Notes: generated from the sequence alone by a model not told the origin. DNA of 64,000 nt from Larkinella arboricola (GCF_003259745.1 NZ_QLMC01000006.1:148731-212730); one strand, 5' to 3'. Counted from the stretch's first letter, positions 9,344 to 18,253 are shown. Made by a program: numbers and translations.

Positions 9344-10135
9344 TTACTGAATCTTCCTGAGCACCCGCTGCGCCAGCGATTGATAAGGGTGAGTCCGATC
9401 CGCACTGATTTGTTTCAGTAGGGGTAAGGCTCGCTCTTTTTGATTGTTCTTGACGTAGGCCAGGGCTAAAAACCACTCGGCTTTGCGGTGCAGTTCGTTC
9501 GAGGAGGTTTGCCGGGCTTTTACCAGCAGCGGAATGGCCTGGGCCGCCTGCTTATTGGCCAGATAACTCAACCCCAGCAAATAGTTTTTATACGCTACGG
9601 TTTTTTTATCGGCGGGCAAGACCTTTAATTGCTCGATAACCCGGTCGTACCGGCCCGCTTTGTAATTAGTTAATGCGTCCAGAAAGGTTGTCCGTGTTTG
9701 GGCGGAAACCTGATCAGTGGGGAAACTTTTCAGTAAGTCGTCGTTTGCATTGGCCGTCACGGTTTCGGTGAGGGCAAGGTCCGCCTGCCGACTGGCGGTT
9801 TGCTCGTAAGCGTAGTAGCCAATTCCCAGGACCACCACCACCGACGCAGCCGCAGCCCAGTAGGGCCAGCGGAGGAGAGGACGCACCGGGGCCGGTTGTT
9901 CAGCCGTTGGTTTACTGGCGGATAAAGAAGCTTTATAGGCGGTTCGGGTCTGCTCAAGCCGTTGCTGAATGCCCAATGCCCGAAGGCCCAGCCGGAGCTC
10001 CCGCTGGCGATCTACTTCCGCCGACAAGTCTGCATCGGTTTGAATATCGTTTTCGAACGAAGCCCGATCCATCGCCGACAATTCGTTGTTTAAATAGGCT
10101 TCAATTAACTCAAATTGGTTTTCCGACAGTTTCAT
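9344..10135 (-). CDS. Candidate anti-sigma factor with TPR domain
   Basis: A 263-residue single-pass protein. The first 60 residues (MKLSENQFELIEAYLNNELS and following helices) look like the N-terminal helical domain of anti-sigma factors, but no HxxxCxxC zinc motif is present. A membrane segment lies at about 90-107 (YWAAAASVVVVLGIGYYAY). The outer part (about 145-260) consists of TPR-like helices. I chose the ATG at 10135 rather than an upstream GTG because it overlaps the sigma-factor stop as ATGA, the usual coupling of sigma/anti-sigma pairs. The TPRs echo the kinase and the 7061 gene. It probably holds the sigma factor at the membrane until a signal arrives. Confidence 0.75.
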   Translation of the reverse strand: MKLSENQFELIEAYLNNELSAMDRASFENDIQTDADLSAEVDRQRELRLGLRALGIQQRLEQTRTAYKASLSASKPTAEQPAPVRPLLRWPYWAAAASVVVVLGIGYYAYEQTASRQADLALTETVTANANDDLLKSFPTDQVSAQTRTTFLDALTNYKAGRYDRVIEQLKVLPADKKTVAYKNYLLGLSYLANKQAAQAIPLLVKARQTSSNELHRKAEWFLALAYVKNNQKERALPLLKQISADRTHPYQSLAQRVLRKIQ

Positions 10136-10719
10136 AACCCTTCCTTCTTGGCGGTTTGCAGGTACAGTTCTTTCAGCCGCTCCGCGCACTGATACCGTTT
10201 CGATTTAACGGATTCTTCTTTCATTCCCAGCCGCTGGGCAATGTCCCGTAAAGACAGTTCTTCGACATAAAACCACTCCAGCAGGTTCCGGCAGACATCT
10301 TTTAGCTGGTGCAACGACTTCTGTACGGCGCTGACAATGGTCATTCGTTCCAGATCCTTCTCCACATCGCCCGTATCGACAGCATCAATCCGGGTGGGCA
10401 TGGGAGCATGGTGCCGAAGCCGGGCGGAATTCAGTTCCGTCAGCCAGACCCGTTTGCAATATTCAAAGGCTACCGTTGTAATACGCGCACTCGCCTGGAG
10501 CTGGTATTTGCCGATTTCAAGGTTCAGCAGAAAATTCATCAGCCCTTTCTGAAACGCATCTTCGGCATCCATTTCTGTCCCATTGTTGGTAAGTACCCAG
10601 TTCCGGAAAGACGGAAATACCGTCGAATATAAAAATTGATACGCCCGTTCTTCGCGCCGAAGAAGGGCCTGGTAAAAATCTTGGTCGGTTTCGTAAACCG
10701 GCAGCGGTCGGATTGCCAT
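10132..10719 (-). CDS. ECF-type RNA polymerase sigma factor
   Basis: A 195-residue sigma-70 family protein. Region 2 is at about 24-95 (AYQFLYSTVFPSFRNWV, DAEDAFQKGLMNFL) and region 4 at about 130-190, with the helix-turn-helix LSLRDIAQRLGMKEESVKSK. No region 3 or 1 is present, so it is ECF type. It is first in a two-gene unit, with its stop overlapping the start of the candidate anti-sigma factor. The pair converges on the kinase/phosphatase operon, and similar TPR domains on both sides suggest a shared signal. Its promoter targets cannot be told from this window. Confidence 0.88.
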   Translation of the reverse strand: MAIRPLPVYETDQDFYQALLRREERAYQFLYSTVFPSFRNWVLTNNGTEMDAEDAFQKGLMNFLLNLEIGKYQLQASARITTVAFEYCKRVWLTELNSARLRHHAPMPTRIDAVDTGDVEKDLERMTIVSAVQKSLHQLKDVCRNLLEWFYVEELSLRDIAQRLGMKEESVKSKRYQCAERLKELYLQTAKKEGL

Positions 10720-10942
10720 AAAAAAGAGATACAGACGAAGATAAAACCCGACTCCCTGCCAATCTACGAACCAACGGTTATTTGATTAATCGGCAAAGGC
10801 ATGAAAAGGTAATCGGTGGATCGGCAAATAAATTGATAAAAAGTAAATCCCTTTCCATTCACCTATTCCGTGTGCCCCCGATATACTTCCAAAATCGGTT
10901 CAAAAACCACTTCGTAGCCACTACCTGTAAAATAACTACCTC

Positions 10943-12259
10943 ATGGATGTCTCATCAAAGTATTTTGCGCTGCTCAGAAACCCCGGTCCCGATACCCTCA
11001 GGCATGTCTGGCGATTTTGGCTCGACATCCGCCGGGTTGGTAAGGTACGCGAGCTTTTCTCGTTTATCCTGTGGGAAATCACCCACCGGCTTTATCTCTA
11101 CCAGTTTACCAATCGCTATATCCGCTTTACCCAGCACCCCGGTTTGCTGATCGACCACCCGCATACAACGTCAGACCAGATGCTGACCAGTTCCTTCTTA
11201 CGGGAAAATGGCCTGTGCTTCCGGCCCATAGCCATTGACTGGAAGTTTTGTCTGCAAACCACCGACGGCCTGCGGTGGGGCAGCCGCTTTTCCGAGCCGA
11301 ACGCTTTGTATTGCAGTGATGAACAGAGCCAGTCGGCAACGCTTGTGCATGAGTTTGAGCACCCGATCACCTCGCTTTTTATCAGTCGGCAGAATGCGCT
11401 GTTCGTCTGCTCCAACGGTATTGTTTACAAAAGCGATCACCAGCGTGTTGCCTTCAAACCGGTTTTGCCGTTTTCGTCCTCCATCAGCTACTTTTTGTTC
11501 AACAACGGCATGACCGAACTGCCCGATGGCACGCTCCTGATCGGGGAGTACGGATCAATCTGGCAAGGGCAAACCTGGCAGAACCTGGCCTTTTTATACT
11601 TCTCGACCGATGGCGGTGATCGCTGGGAGATGTCGGATTTTCTGATCCGGCAGGGTGTCAACAAACACATTCATCTAGTCAAATACTCGTCGGTGTTGAA
11701 AGCTATTCTGCTGACCGATGGCGATAATAAAAAGCAGTTATGGATCAACCGCGCACTGGCTGACCTTACCCAAAAGACGGCTTCCCCAAAAACCGGCTGG
11801 CGTTTGCTGACCCGGTATCATCACCAGACGGGTGGTTATACGGCCATGGCAGAAACAGGCGAAGGGGTGTTATTCGGCAGTGATTATTTGGGCGGAACCA
11901 ATTTTATCGTCCAGACGCACGACGGCAAACGGCTGGAAAAGCGGGTGTTGCCTGACCCATACCGGCGTAGTCCGGTGATGAACATGGTTTGCCGCCAATC
12001 GCCGTCCGGGACCGAAATTTGGGCGGCTTCCTACAGTTGCCTCTCGGAAAAGGCCCGGAGCTTAATCATGTGTACGCAGGATGGGGGCAAGACCTGGAAC
12101 CGGGTGCTGGAATTTGACGGCACCAAACAGCAGGTACGGTTGGTAAACGCTCCGGCGGATGGTTCGGGGGAACTCCTCATTTCGGTTACCGATTTCGGCA
12201 GTAATCCGAACGGCCAGCGCCACCGGGTTTACAGATTAGAACCGTCCCTCAATCATTAA
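10943..12259 (+). CDS. Asp-box (BNR) beta-propeller protein, cytoplasmic
   Basis: A 438-residue protein with at least two Asp-box motifs (FSTDGGDRWEM near 228 and CTQDGGKTWNR near 376), the turns that mark sialidase/BNR propeller blades. No signal peptide, lipobox or membrane segment is seen, unlike the exported BNR proteins at 25289-32573. The N-terminal 60 residues are Arg- and aromatic-rich helices, not propeller. Proteins of this shape turn up beside bacterial cell-surface polysaccharide genes, but no such gene is near here. I cannot assign an enzyme activity. It stands alone, 223 bases from the divergent sigma gene and 54 bases before a kelch lipoprotein. Confidence 0.65.
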   Translation: MDVSSKYFALLRNPGPDTLRHVWRFWLDIRRVGKVRELFSFILWEITHRLYLYQFTNRYIRFTQHPGLLIDHPHTTSDQMLTSSFLRENGLCFRPIAIDWKFCLQTTDGLRWGSRFSEPNALYCSDEQSQSATLVHEFEHPITSLFISRQNALFVCSNGIVYKSDHQRVAFKPVLPFSSSISYFLFNNGMTELPDGTLLIGEYGSIWQGQTWQNLAFLYFSTDGGDRWEMSDFLIRQGVNKHIHLVKYSSVLKAILLTDGDNKKQLWINRALADLTQKTASPKTGWRLLTRYHHQTGGYTAMAETGEGVLFGSDYLGGTNFIVQTHDGKRLEKRVLPDPYRRSPVMNMVCRQSPSGTEIWAASYSCLSEKARSLIMCTQDGGKTWNRVLEFDGTKQQVRLVNAPADGSGELLISVTDFGSNPNGQRHRVYRLEPSLNH

Positions 12260-12313
12260 TTAATCCCAAGCACGTAGTAATTATTTACGCATCTTATTTA
12301 ACCTCAATCTATT

Positions 12314-13438
12314 ATGTTTCGATCGATTACTTTCTTTATTCTATTGTCAGTTAGTTTATTTTTAGGCGGTTGCTTAAACGACCATCCTGGTCCGCAGGAT
12401 TCCGGCGGCTGGCGAACCTTAGCTGAACTGCCCGGGTCCACACCGTTTTTTCTCGTCAATCTTCAGGGTAATCTCTACGCTGGAACCGGTACCAGGGATA
12501 GTCAGTACCCCCTTCTTCTGACCAAGCTCTGGCAGTATGATGCTGCGATGAATGTCTGGAAACCGAAAAAGGATTTTCCCGGTAAATTAACCGATGGACT
12601 CAGTTGCTTCACCGTAAACAATAAAGTATACGTTGGCTTATCAACAACCGGTGAGACCGCTCCCAACTCCAGTTTTGGTCAGGAAGTTTATTCCAGGAAT
12701 TTTTATGAATATGACCCGGTTACAGATAGCTGGCAAACCATTGAGTCGCCACCAAGTTACGATTTTTTAGCCTATACCCGTTTTGGTGCCGGAGCGACTT
12801 CGTTCCATTACAATCAGAAAGGAATTGTCTTATGGGGACTGTATCGATCTGGTAGCCAGCACTATCGGTTTAACGTTGGAGGGGCACTTTATGACGCGGC
12901 AAAAGGGTGGAATCCCGTCAGTATAACGATTCCGGATCTTCCGCCACTTCCCCAGATTCATGACGAACAAATGCAAAAGCAACTGATGACCAGCCGGGTT
13001 GTTCGTCAGAGAGGCTTCGGATTTGCGATTAATAACCGGATTTATACGGGAGGGGGTGATACCCGCCATTCGTCTATCGGTGAACCCTTTTCCGGGTATG
13101 AGGACGTTCGTAAAGAGGTTTTGTCCCGCGAGTTCTTCGAATTTAATGTCACGGAAAAACCGGACAGTCTGGCCATGGTTGTCAGCAAAACCCTTAGAAC
13201 CCCTTCCCCAGACTACAATTTAATGTTAGCACGTTATGCTTTCGCTCTGGACCAGACGGGTTATATCATTATGAATAACGGCCAGTTGGTCAGTTTCACG
13301 CCCGCTACGAACCAGTGGCAGAAATTTGATGCCCTTTCTGATGCCCTTTCCAGCCCGTTGGTGTTAGGGACCGACCTGAACGGGAAAGCCTATTTTATCA
13401 ATCAGGCTCATCAATTACTGGAATATACACCCAATTGA
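12314..13438 (+). CDS. Kelch-repeat lipoprotein
   Basis: A 374-residue lipoprotein. The signal peptide ends in FLGGC (Cys20). The rest reads as a kelch-type beta-propeller, with repeated blades of the form LWQYDAAMNVWKPKKDFPG and FYEYDPVTDSWQTIESPP and hydrophobic strand triplets such as KVYVGLS and RIYTGGG. Kelch lipoproteins of this length are common in Bacteroidota and usually have no known ligand. It may form a unit with the preceding Asp-box propeller. A strong terminator follows 38 bases after the stop. Confidence 0.78.
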   Translation: MFRSITFFILLSVSLFLGGCLNDHPGPQDSGGWRTLAELPGSTPFFLVNLQGNLYAGTGTRDSQYPLLLTKLWQYDAAMNVWKPKKDFPGKLTDGLSCFTVNNKVYVGLSTTGETAPNSSFGQEVYSRNFYEYDPVTDSWQTIESPPSYDFLAYTRFGAGATSFHYNQKGIVLWGLYRSGSQHYRFNVGGALYDAAKGWNPVSITIPDLPPLPQIHDEQMQKQLMTSRVVRQRGFGFAINNRIYTGGGDTRHSSIGEPFSGYEDVRKEVLSREFFEFNVTEKPDSLAMVVSKTLRTPSPDYNLMLARYAFALDQTGYIIMNNGQLVSFTPATNQWQKFDALSDALSSPLVLGTDLNGKAYFINQAHQLLEYTPN

Positions 13439-13475
13439 TTAAAGTAGTACGTTTATCAAATCAAAAAGCCATTCA

Positions 13476-13519
13476 AAGTGGTTGGTGTAGTTATAACGGC
13501 ACCGACCACTTATTTTTTG
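13476..13519 (+). terminator. Rho-independent terminator after kelch gene
   Basis: A 12-bp stem (AAGTGGTTGGTG with CACCGACCACTT, one G-U pair) with a 12-base loop is followed by ATTTTTT. It ends the 10943-13438 unit and separates it from the gene at 13650. Confidence 0.8.
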
Positions 13520-13649
13520 CGAAAACTACCGGCCATCAGGAAGCCATCCGTTGCCGGAAGTAGATAGTTTTCAGAAAAGCCCTTTAATTAGCAGGCACGG
13601 GCTGACTTACCGGGCCTGCTTAACTTTCAGGGTAATTTAGCGTAACGAT

Positions 13650-14234
13650 ATGACAGGATTAAACAGGTTTTTACTTTCGTCCGTTTGCGTTCTATGTCTG
13701 GCGATGCCGTCCCTGGCCCAGCAGAAATATGAACGGGAATACACGATTAAACCCAGTGCGGTTCCGGAAAAGGCATCCAAGTTTATTCGGGATGTTTTTA
13801 AAGGAGCCAAAATTCACTGGTACGGGGAGGAAAGCCTGAAGCAAAAAACAATAGAAGCCAAATTCAAGGTAGCCGGGAAACGGTACAGCATTGAGTTTGA
13901 CCCCTCCGGCGAGGTTCAGGACGTGGAGATTAGAAGTAGCTTTAATGCCATTCCCTCCGAAACCCGGGCAGTTCTGACGAAACGGTTAAACCGGGAATTT
14001 GATAAGTTCAAAGTGGTAAAAACGCAAATTCAGTGGAAGGCCGATAAAAGCATCTTACAGCAGGCACTTGTAGCCGAAACCGCCCCTAAGTCGGTACAAG
14101 TCCGCTATGAATTAATCCTGAAGGCCAGCAAAAAACGGATTACCAACTACTATGAAGTACTTTGTGAGAAGAGTGGTGAGGTGGTGAGTATTCATGAGAT
14201 TATACAACGTAATACTGACAACCTGATTTACTAA
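13650..14234 (+). CDS. Exported hypothetical protein, PepSY-like
   Basis: A 194-residue protein with a signal peptide (residues 1-23, ending MPSLAQQ). The mature part alternates strands and helices with two repeats of a similar shape: IEAKFKVAGKRYSIEFDPSGEV near 74 and a later VRYELILKASKKRITNYYEV near 150. This is the pattern of PepSY-like / DUF2874 periplasmic proteins (family known; match judged by eye). The TAA stop is followed at once by the ATG of the DUF2490 gene with no gap, so the two are co-translated and probably work together in the periplasm and outer membrane. Confidence 0.6.
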   Translation: MTGLNRFLLSSVCVLCLAMPSLAQQKYEREYTIKPSAVPEKASKFIRDVFKGAKIHWYGEESLKQKTIEAKFKVAGKRYSIEFDPSGEVQDVEIRSSFNAIPSETRAVLTKRLNREFDKFKVVKTQIQWKADKSILQQALVAETAPKSVQVRYELILKASKKRITNYYEVLCEKSGEVVSIHEIIQRNTDNLIY

Positions 14235-14918
14235 ATGTATCCGGCTCTAATTGCTTTCTGCCTTTTGTTTCTGGGACTCATTCCCGCCTTTTCTCAACAC
14301 AAGTACATGAGGGGTACGCTTACTCAACTGAATGTTACTTTGCCGGTTGCCAAAAAGTTTAAACTCAATACGAAACTGGAATCACGGCAAATCTTTGCTG
14401 AAAAAGAGCTGAACGAAGTGGCAACCAATCAATTCCGGTATGAGCGTACGGATCTGGCCCTGGTTCTTACCCGGAAACTAACTGTTAATACGACCCTGGG
14501 CGGTGGCTACCTGCTCCGGTTGGAAGACCGTGAATTTACCCATCGACTCATCCAGCAATTTAATTATGTTAATGCGCTTGACATGATTATACTGGCTCAT
14601 CGTGTGGTGACCGACGAGACATTCCAGCCCGGCAAACCTGCCGAAGTCCGGCTTCGGTACCGGCTGGGAATGGAAAAAGCCCTGAATGGAAGACAGATCG
14701 ACCCCAAAGAGATGTATGTAAAATTTAATAATGAATACCTGGGCATCTGGTCCAACGCTACCACCGACCTGGAGATTCGGGCCGCTTTGGCTCTGGGATA
14801 TAACTCGGCGGATACCAATAAGATTGAACTGGGTCTGGAATACCGTGTCAATGAATTTAATCAATCCGAAAAAGCACACCAGCTTTGGGCAACCATCGGT
14901 TTGTTTGTTAGCATCTGA
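14235..14918 (+). CDS. DUF2490 outer-membrane beta-barrel protein
   Basis: A 227-residue protein with a signal peptide (residues 1-20, IPAFSQ). The rest consists of alternating amphipathic strands ending in an aromatic-poor WATIGLFVSI, matching the small barrels of DUF2490, common in Bacteroidota. Features include ESRQIFAEKELNE near 52 and LRYRLGMEKAL near 138. It starts immediately after the stop of the preceding periplasmic gene. Function is not known for the family. It could be an outer-membrane partner of the PepSY-like protein. Confidence 0.75.
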   Translation: MYPALIAFCLLFLGLIPAFSQHKYMRGTLTQLNVTLPVAKKFKLNTKLESRQIFAEKELNEVATNQFRYERTDLALVLTRKLTVNTTLGGGYLLRLEDREFTHRLIQQFNYVNALDMIILAHRVVTDETFQPGKPAEVRLRYRLGMEKALNGRQIDPKEMYVKFNNEYLGIWSNATTDLEIRAALALGYNSADTNKIELGLEYRVNEFNQSEKAHQLWATIGLFVSI

Positions 14919-15005
14919 ACCGCAATGAGAGGTAAACGCTTCCGGGGTACCCTGCTTATTCTTTTCGACAAAGCCGTAAATCCGCTGCAACTAATTTCAA
15001 CAAAT

Positions 15006-15030
15006 TATGTACAAAAACATACTATATTTG
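15006..15030 (+). promoter_or_regulatory. Promoter and candidate operator of the MarR gene
   Basis: TATATTTG at 15023-15030 matches the Bacteroidota -7 box TAnnTTTG and lies 50 bases before the MarR start codon. Directly upstream is an inverted repeat TATGT-N6-ACATA (15006-15021), placed where a bound repressor would block polymerase. A clear -33 TTG is not visible, which fits a regulated promoter. Autoregulation by MarR is the usual family habit; here it is inferred. Confidence 0.5.
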
Positions 15031-15080
15031 TTGTGAGTTAAACAGGGCGGGTCGACTGCTTTATCACAGGCAACGCAACC

Positions 15081-15734
15081 ATGAACTACCATTTTCTCAA
15101 GCAGCTACTCGATTACGCAGAAAACTTTGAACGGGATGTGTCAGCGCCCGAGCAGCAGACGGTAGCCAGTTTTGCAACCTGGCTGCTTAACCAGGCTGCA
15201 CAACCCGTCCACAATACACAACAGGAAGGGGCGTTTGGGCAGGTGTTACCCGATACGCTTATCAGTATCATGGTTTCGTATCTGTATCGCTACGCCCGGC
15301 TATACAGCAAAAAAGTCATTGACGCTTCACCCCTGACAACGCTCGACGACTTCACCTACCTGGTTATCCTTCTGAGAAAGGGCGATTTACCGACAAAAAC
15401 TGATTTAATTGAGCGGAATATCCACGAAAAAACCACCGGCACCGAAGTTCTCCGCCGACTGCTGGCCCACGGTCTGATTGAGCAGTTCGACGATCCGAAC
15501 GACCGCCGGTCCAAGCGGCTCAAACTGACCGACCGGGGCCGGGCTGTAATGCTTGACCTTATGCCGCGCATGAGCCAGGTCGCTACACTGGTAGGCGGTA
15601 ACCTGACGGACACCGAGAAGACTCAACTGGTTTACCTGCTGACGAAACTGCATCAATTCCACAATCCCATTTTCCTCGACGAGCGCAATGAGCCCATCGA
15701 AAAACTACTGGAGCATGTGACCCCAAAAAAATAG
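15081..15734 (+). CDS. MarR-family transcriptional regulator
   Basis: A 217-residue winged-helix regulator. The N-terminal third is helical dimerisation sequence. The DNA-binding part spans about 90-160: DDFTYLVILLRKGDLPTKTDLIER, then recognition helix ETTGTEVLRRLLAHGLIE-like sequence near 118-137, then the wing DPNDRRSKRLKLTDRGRAV, the DxRxxxLxLTxxG signature of MarR proteins. The protein is about 60 residues longer than typical MarR members, mostly at the N-terminus. It lies 62 bases upstream of a TonB-dependent receptor gene, with a perfect palindrome over its own stop codon, so it probably controls that receptor. Confidence 0.88.
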   Translation: MNYHFLKQLLDYAENFERDVSAPEQQTVASFATWLLNQAAQPVHNTQQEGAFGQVLPDTLISIMVSYLYRYARLYSKKVIDASPLTTLDDFTYLVILLRKGDLPTKTDLIERNIHEKTTGTEVLRRLLAHGLIEQFDDPNDRRSKRLKLTDRGRAVMLDLMPRMSQVATLVGGNLTDTEKTQLVYLLTKLHQFHNPIFLDERNEPIEKLLEHVTPKK

Positions 15735-15747
15735 TACGATATCGTAC
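15734..15747. promoter_or_regulatory. Perfect 14-bp palindrome, candidate MarR operator
   Basis: GTACGATATCGTAC is a perfect 14-bp palindrome that begins on the last base of the MarR stop codon and lies 49 bases before the receptor start. A T-run follows. It has the size and symmetry of a MarR-family operator. It differs from the repeat upstream of the MarR gene, so they may not bind the same protein. Confidence 0.45.
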
Positions 15748-15796
15748 AACTTTTTTTATGCGCTCGTGTTAATGGTACAAAATATCACTACATGGA

Positions 15797-18253
15797 ATGA
15801 AGCTTTTACATTGGTACACTGTTTTATTAAGTTGCCTGTCCTTATCGGTTCTGGCGCAAACCACGCCCACCGGAATTATCATTGGCAGCGTCCGGGACCG
15901 GAGCACCCAGGAACTGCTCGTGGGTGTAACGGTGCAGGTCGACAACGCGACTCAGCCCACCGGGCAACCACAAGGTACTACCACGGACGCCAATGGGCGT
16001 TTCCGGCTGGAATTGCCGGTAGGTAGCTACAACCTGAAGGCCACTTACGTAGGTTACCTGCCTGGGGAGAAGTTTAACATCAGTGTCTCGTCGGGTAACG
16101 CTAACGAAAGCAACTTTGAGCTGGAAGAAGAAAGCAAGCGGCTGGGGGAGGTTGTTGTCACGGCTAACCGCGCCACGGCGGCCGTATCGTCGATCAGTAC
16201 GCCCAACTCCATTCAGCGTCTGACCACCGAAGAAATCAAGACCAACCCCGGCGGTAACTTCGACATCTCGAAAGTTATTCAGACCCTGCCGGGTGTGGGC
16301 GGCTCGGTAGGCGGCCTGCGCAACGACATCATTATCCGGGGCGGGGCGCCCAACGAAAATGTGTTTTATCTCGACGGTATTGAGATTCCGCTGATCAACC
16401 ACTTCCAGACACAGGGCGGTACGGGTGGTCCGCAGGGCATTCTCAACGTTTCCTTTATTGAGGACGTCACGCTGGCGTCGAGCAGCTTCGATGCCCGCTA
16501 CGATAACGTGTTGGCGTCGGTATTCCAGTTCCGGCAGCGCGAAGGTAACCCCAACCGTCTACAGGGGAACTTTCGGCTCAGCGGCACCGAAGCGGCCCTG
16601 ACCACTGAGGGGCCACTGGCTAGCAACACGACGTTTCTGGCCTCGGTCCGGCGGTCGTATCTGCAATATTTCTTCCAGCTTATTGACCTGCCCATCCGGC
16701 CCAATTACTGGGATTTCCAGGCCAAAATTACCCATCGCATTAACAAGAAAACCACGCTGACCGTCCTTGGTGTGGGGGCCATTGATGAGTTCCGTTTCGG
16801 TGTGCCACGTCAGACAACCCCCGACAAGGAATTTGTCATCCGGCGCAACCCCTTAATCAACCAGTGGAACTACACGGGCGGTTTGAACCTCCGGCGGCTA
16901 ATTTCCAACGGTTACCTCAACGTTGCCCTGAGCCGCAATGCCTTTGACAATGCCCTCGACCGCTTTGAGGACGGGCGTACCGGCGACGAATCAGCGCGGG
17001 TGCTGCGGATACGCTCCCGGGAGACGGAAAACAAGCTGCGCCTGGACGTCAATCAGTTCGTAAACGGCTGGCGGTACTCAATGGGCCTGGTAGCGCAGTA
17101 TGTGCAGTTCAGCAACGACCTGGCCGCCGGGCTGCGCAACGAGGTGCGCGATTCGCTGGGCACCGTCATTACACCTGCCCAACGGGTCCGTTCGCTGTCG
17201 ACTATTGACTTTGCCCGATTTGGGCTATTCGGGCAGGTGAGCCGCTCGTGGCTGGATAACCGGCTGGGTGTGTCGATGGGCGTGCGAACCGACGTAAACA
17301 CCTTCACGGACAACGGCTTGAATGCCCTGCGGACACTCTCGCCCCGGCTGTCAGTTAGCTACGCGCTCAACGACCGCTGGAGCCTGAACGCGTCGATTGG
17401 CCGCTACTTTAAAATACCCACCTATACGGTTTTGGGCTTCCGCGATGAGTCGGGACAACTGATCAACCGCAACGTCGACTACATTGCCTCCAACCATTAC
17501 GTAGCGGGGGTTGAATACTTACCCAAACCAACCACCCGCTTTACAGTGGAAGGCTTCTACAAGCAGTACAGCCGCTATCCGGTGTCGGTGCGCAACGGTA
17601 TTTCGCTGGCTAACCTGGGCAATAACTTCAACGCCATTGGCAACGAAGCCGTTACAAGCACGGGTCGGGGACGGGCTTACGGCATGGAGGTATTTTTTCA
17701 ACAGAAGTTAGTCAAGAATCTGTTTGTGGTGGCCTCATATACGTATGTGCGCTCGGAGTTCTCGGGCAGCGATGGCGCGTTGCGGCCCTCGGCCTGGGAC
17801 AATCGTCACCTGTTTTCGGGCCTGCTGGGACGGAAGTTTCGTCGGGGGTGGGAGATGGGTCTGAAATACCGCTACGCGGGTGGCGCCCCTTATACCCCCT
17901 TCGATCTGGCCCAGTCGCAGCGTAACTTCCTGACGCTGGGTGAGGGCGTACTGGATTATAGCCGACTGAATACGCTCCGGCTACGGGCTCTGAACCAGTT
18001 CGATTTCCGCCTGGACAAGAAGTGGAACGCCCGCCGGTTTACATTCGACCTGTTTCTGGACGTGCAGAATGCCTTTGTGCTGCCTACACCCGGCTATCCC
18101 GAGTTCGTACTAAGCCGCGCCCCCGACGGTTCGGGCTACCTCACCACCGACGGTAAGCCCCTGCAATCCGATGGTCAAAACGGCATTCCCACTGTGCTGA
18201 ACAGCGCCGACCCGTTCGTAACGCCGACCATTGGTTTCATTCTGGAATTCTGA
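15797..18253 (+). CDS. TonB-dependent receptor with carboxypeptidase-like domain
   Basis: An 818-residue outer-membrane receptor. A signal peptide covers residues 1-21 (LSLSVLAQ). A carboxypeptidase-regulatory-like beta-sandwich at about 27-115 is followed by the TonB region GEVVVTANRATAA (about 116-128) and the plug (about 140-240, with IIIRGGAPNENVFYLDGIEIP split over two strands). The remaining 22-strand barrel ends in the expected aromatic residue (GFILEF). There is no SusD partner, so it probably imports a small ligand such as a metal chelate or cofactor rather than a glycan. The MarR gene and palindrome upstream suggest ligand-dependent repression. It ends in a strong hairpin terminator. 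Confidence 0.9.
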   Translation: MKLLHWYTVLLSCLSLSVLAQTTPTGIIIGSVRDRSTQELLVGVTVQVDNATQPTGQPQGTTTDANGRFRLELPVGSYNLKATYVGYLPGEKFNISVSSGNANESNFELEEESKRLGEVVVTANRATAAVSSISTPNSIQRLTTEEIKTNPGGNFDISKVIQTLPGVGGSVGGLRNDIIIRGGAPNENVFYLDGIEIPLINHFQTQGGTGGPQGILNVSFIEDVTLASSSFDARYDNVLASVFQFRQREGNPNRLQGNFRLSGTEAALTTEGPLASNTTFLASVRRSYLQYFFQLIDLPIRPNYWDFQAKITHRINKKTTLTVLGVGAIDEFRFGVPRQTTPDKEFVIRRNPLINQWNYTGGLNLRRLISNGYLNVALSRNAFDNALDRFEDGRTGDESARVLRIRSRETENKLRLDVNQFVNGWRYSMGLVAQYVQFSNDLAAGLRNEVRDSLGTVITPAQRVRSLSTIDFARFGLFGQVSRSWLDNRLGVSMGVRTDVNTFTDNGLNALRTLSPRLSVSYALNDRWSLNASIGRYFKIPTYTVLGFRDESGQLINRNVDYIASNHYVAGVEYLPKPTTRFTVEGFYKQYSRYPVSVRNGISLANLGNNFNAIGNEAVTSTGRGRAYGMEVFFQQKLVKNLFVVASYTYVRSEFSGSDGALRPSAWDNRHLFSGLLGRKFRRGWEMGLKYRYAGGAPYTPFDLAQSQRNFLTLGEGVLDYSRLNTLRLRALNQFDFRLDKKWNARRFTFDLFLDVQNAFVLPTPGYPEFVLSRAPDGSGYLTTDGKPLQSDGQNGIPTVLNSADPFVTPTIGFILEF

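Noticed and set aside
10943-12259. Membership of the Asp-box propeller in the sialidase-like operon
   Set aside because: It is more than 8 kb away, separated by terminators and unrelated genes, and is not exported.
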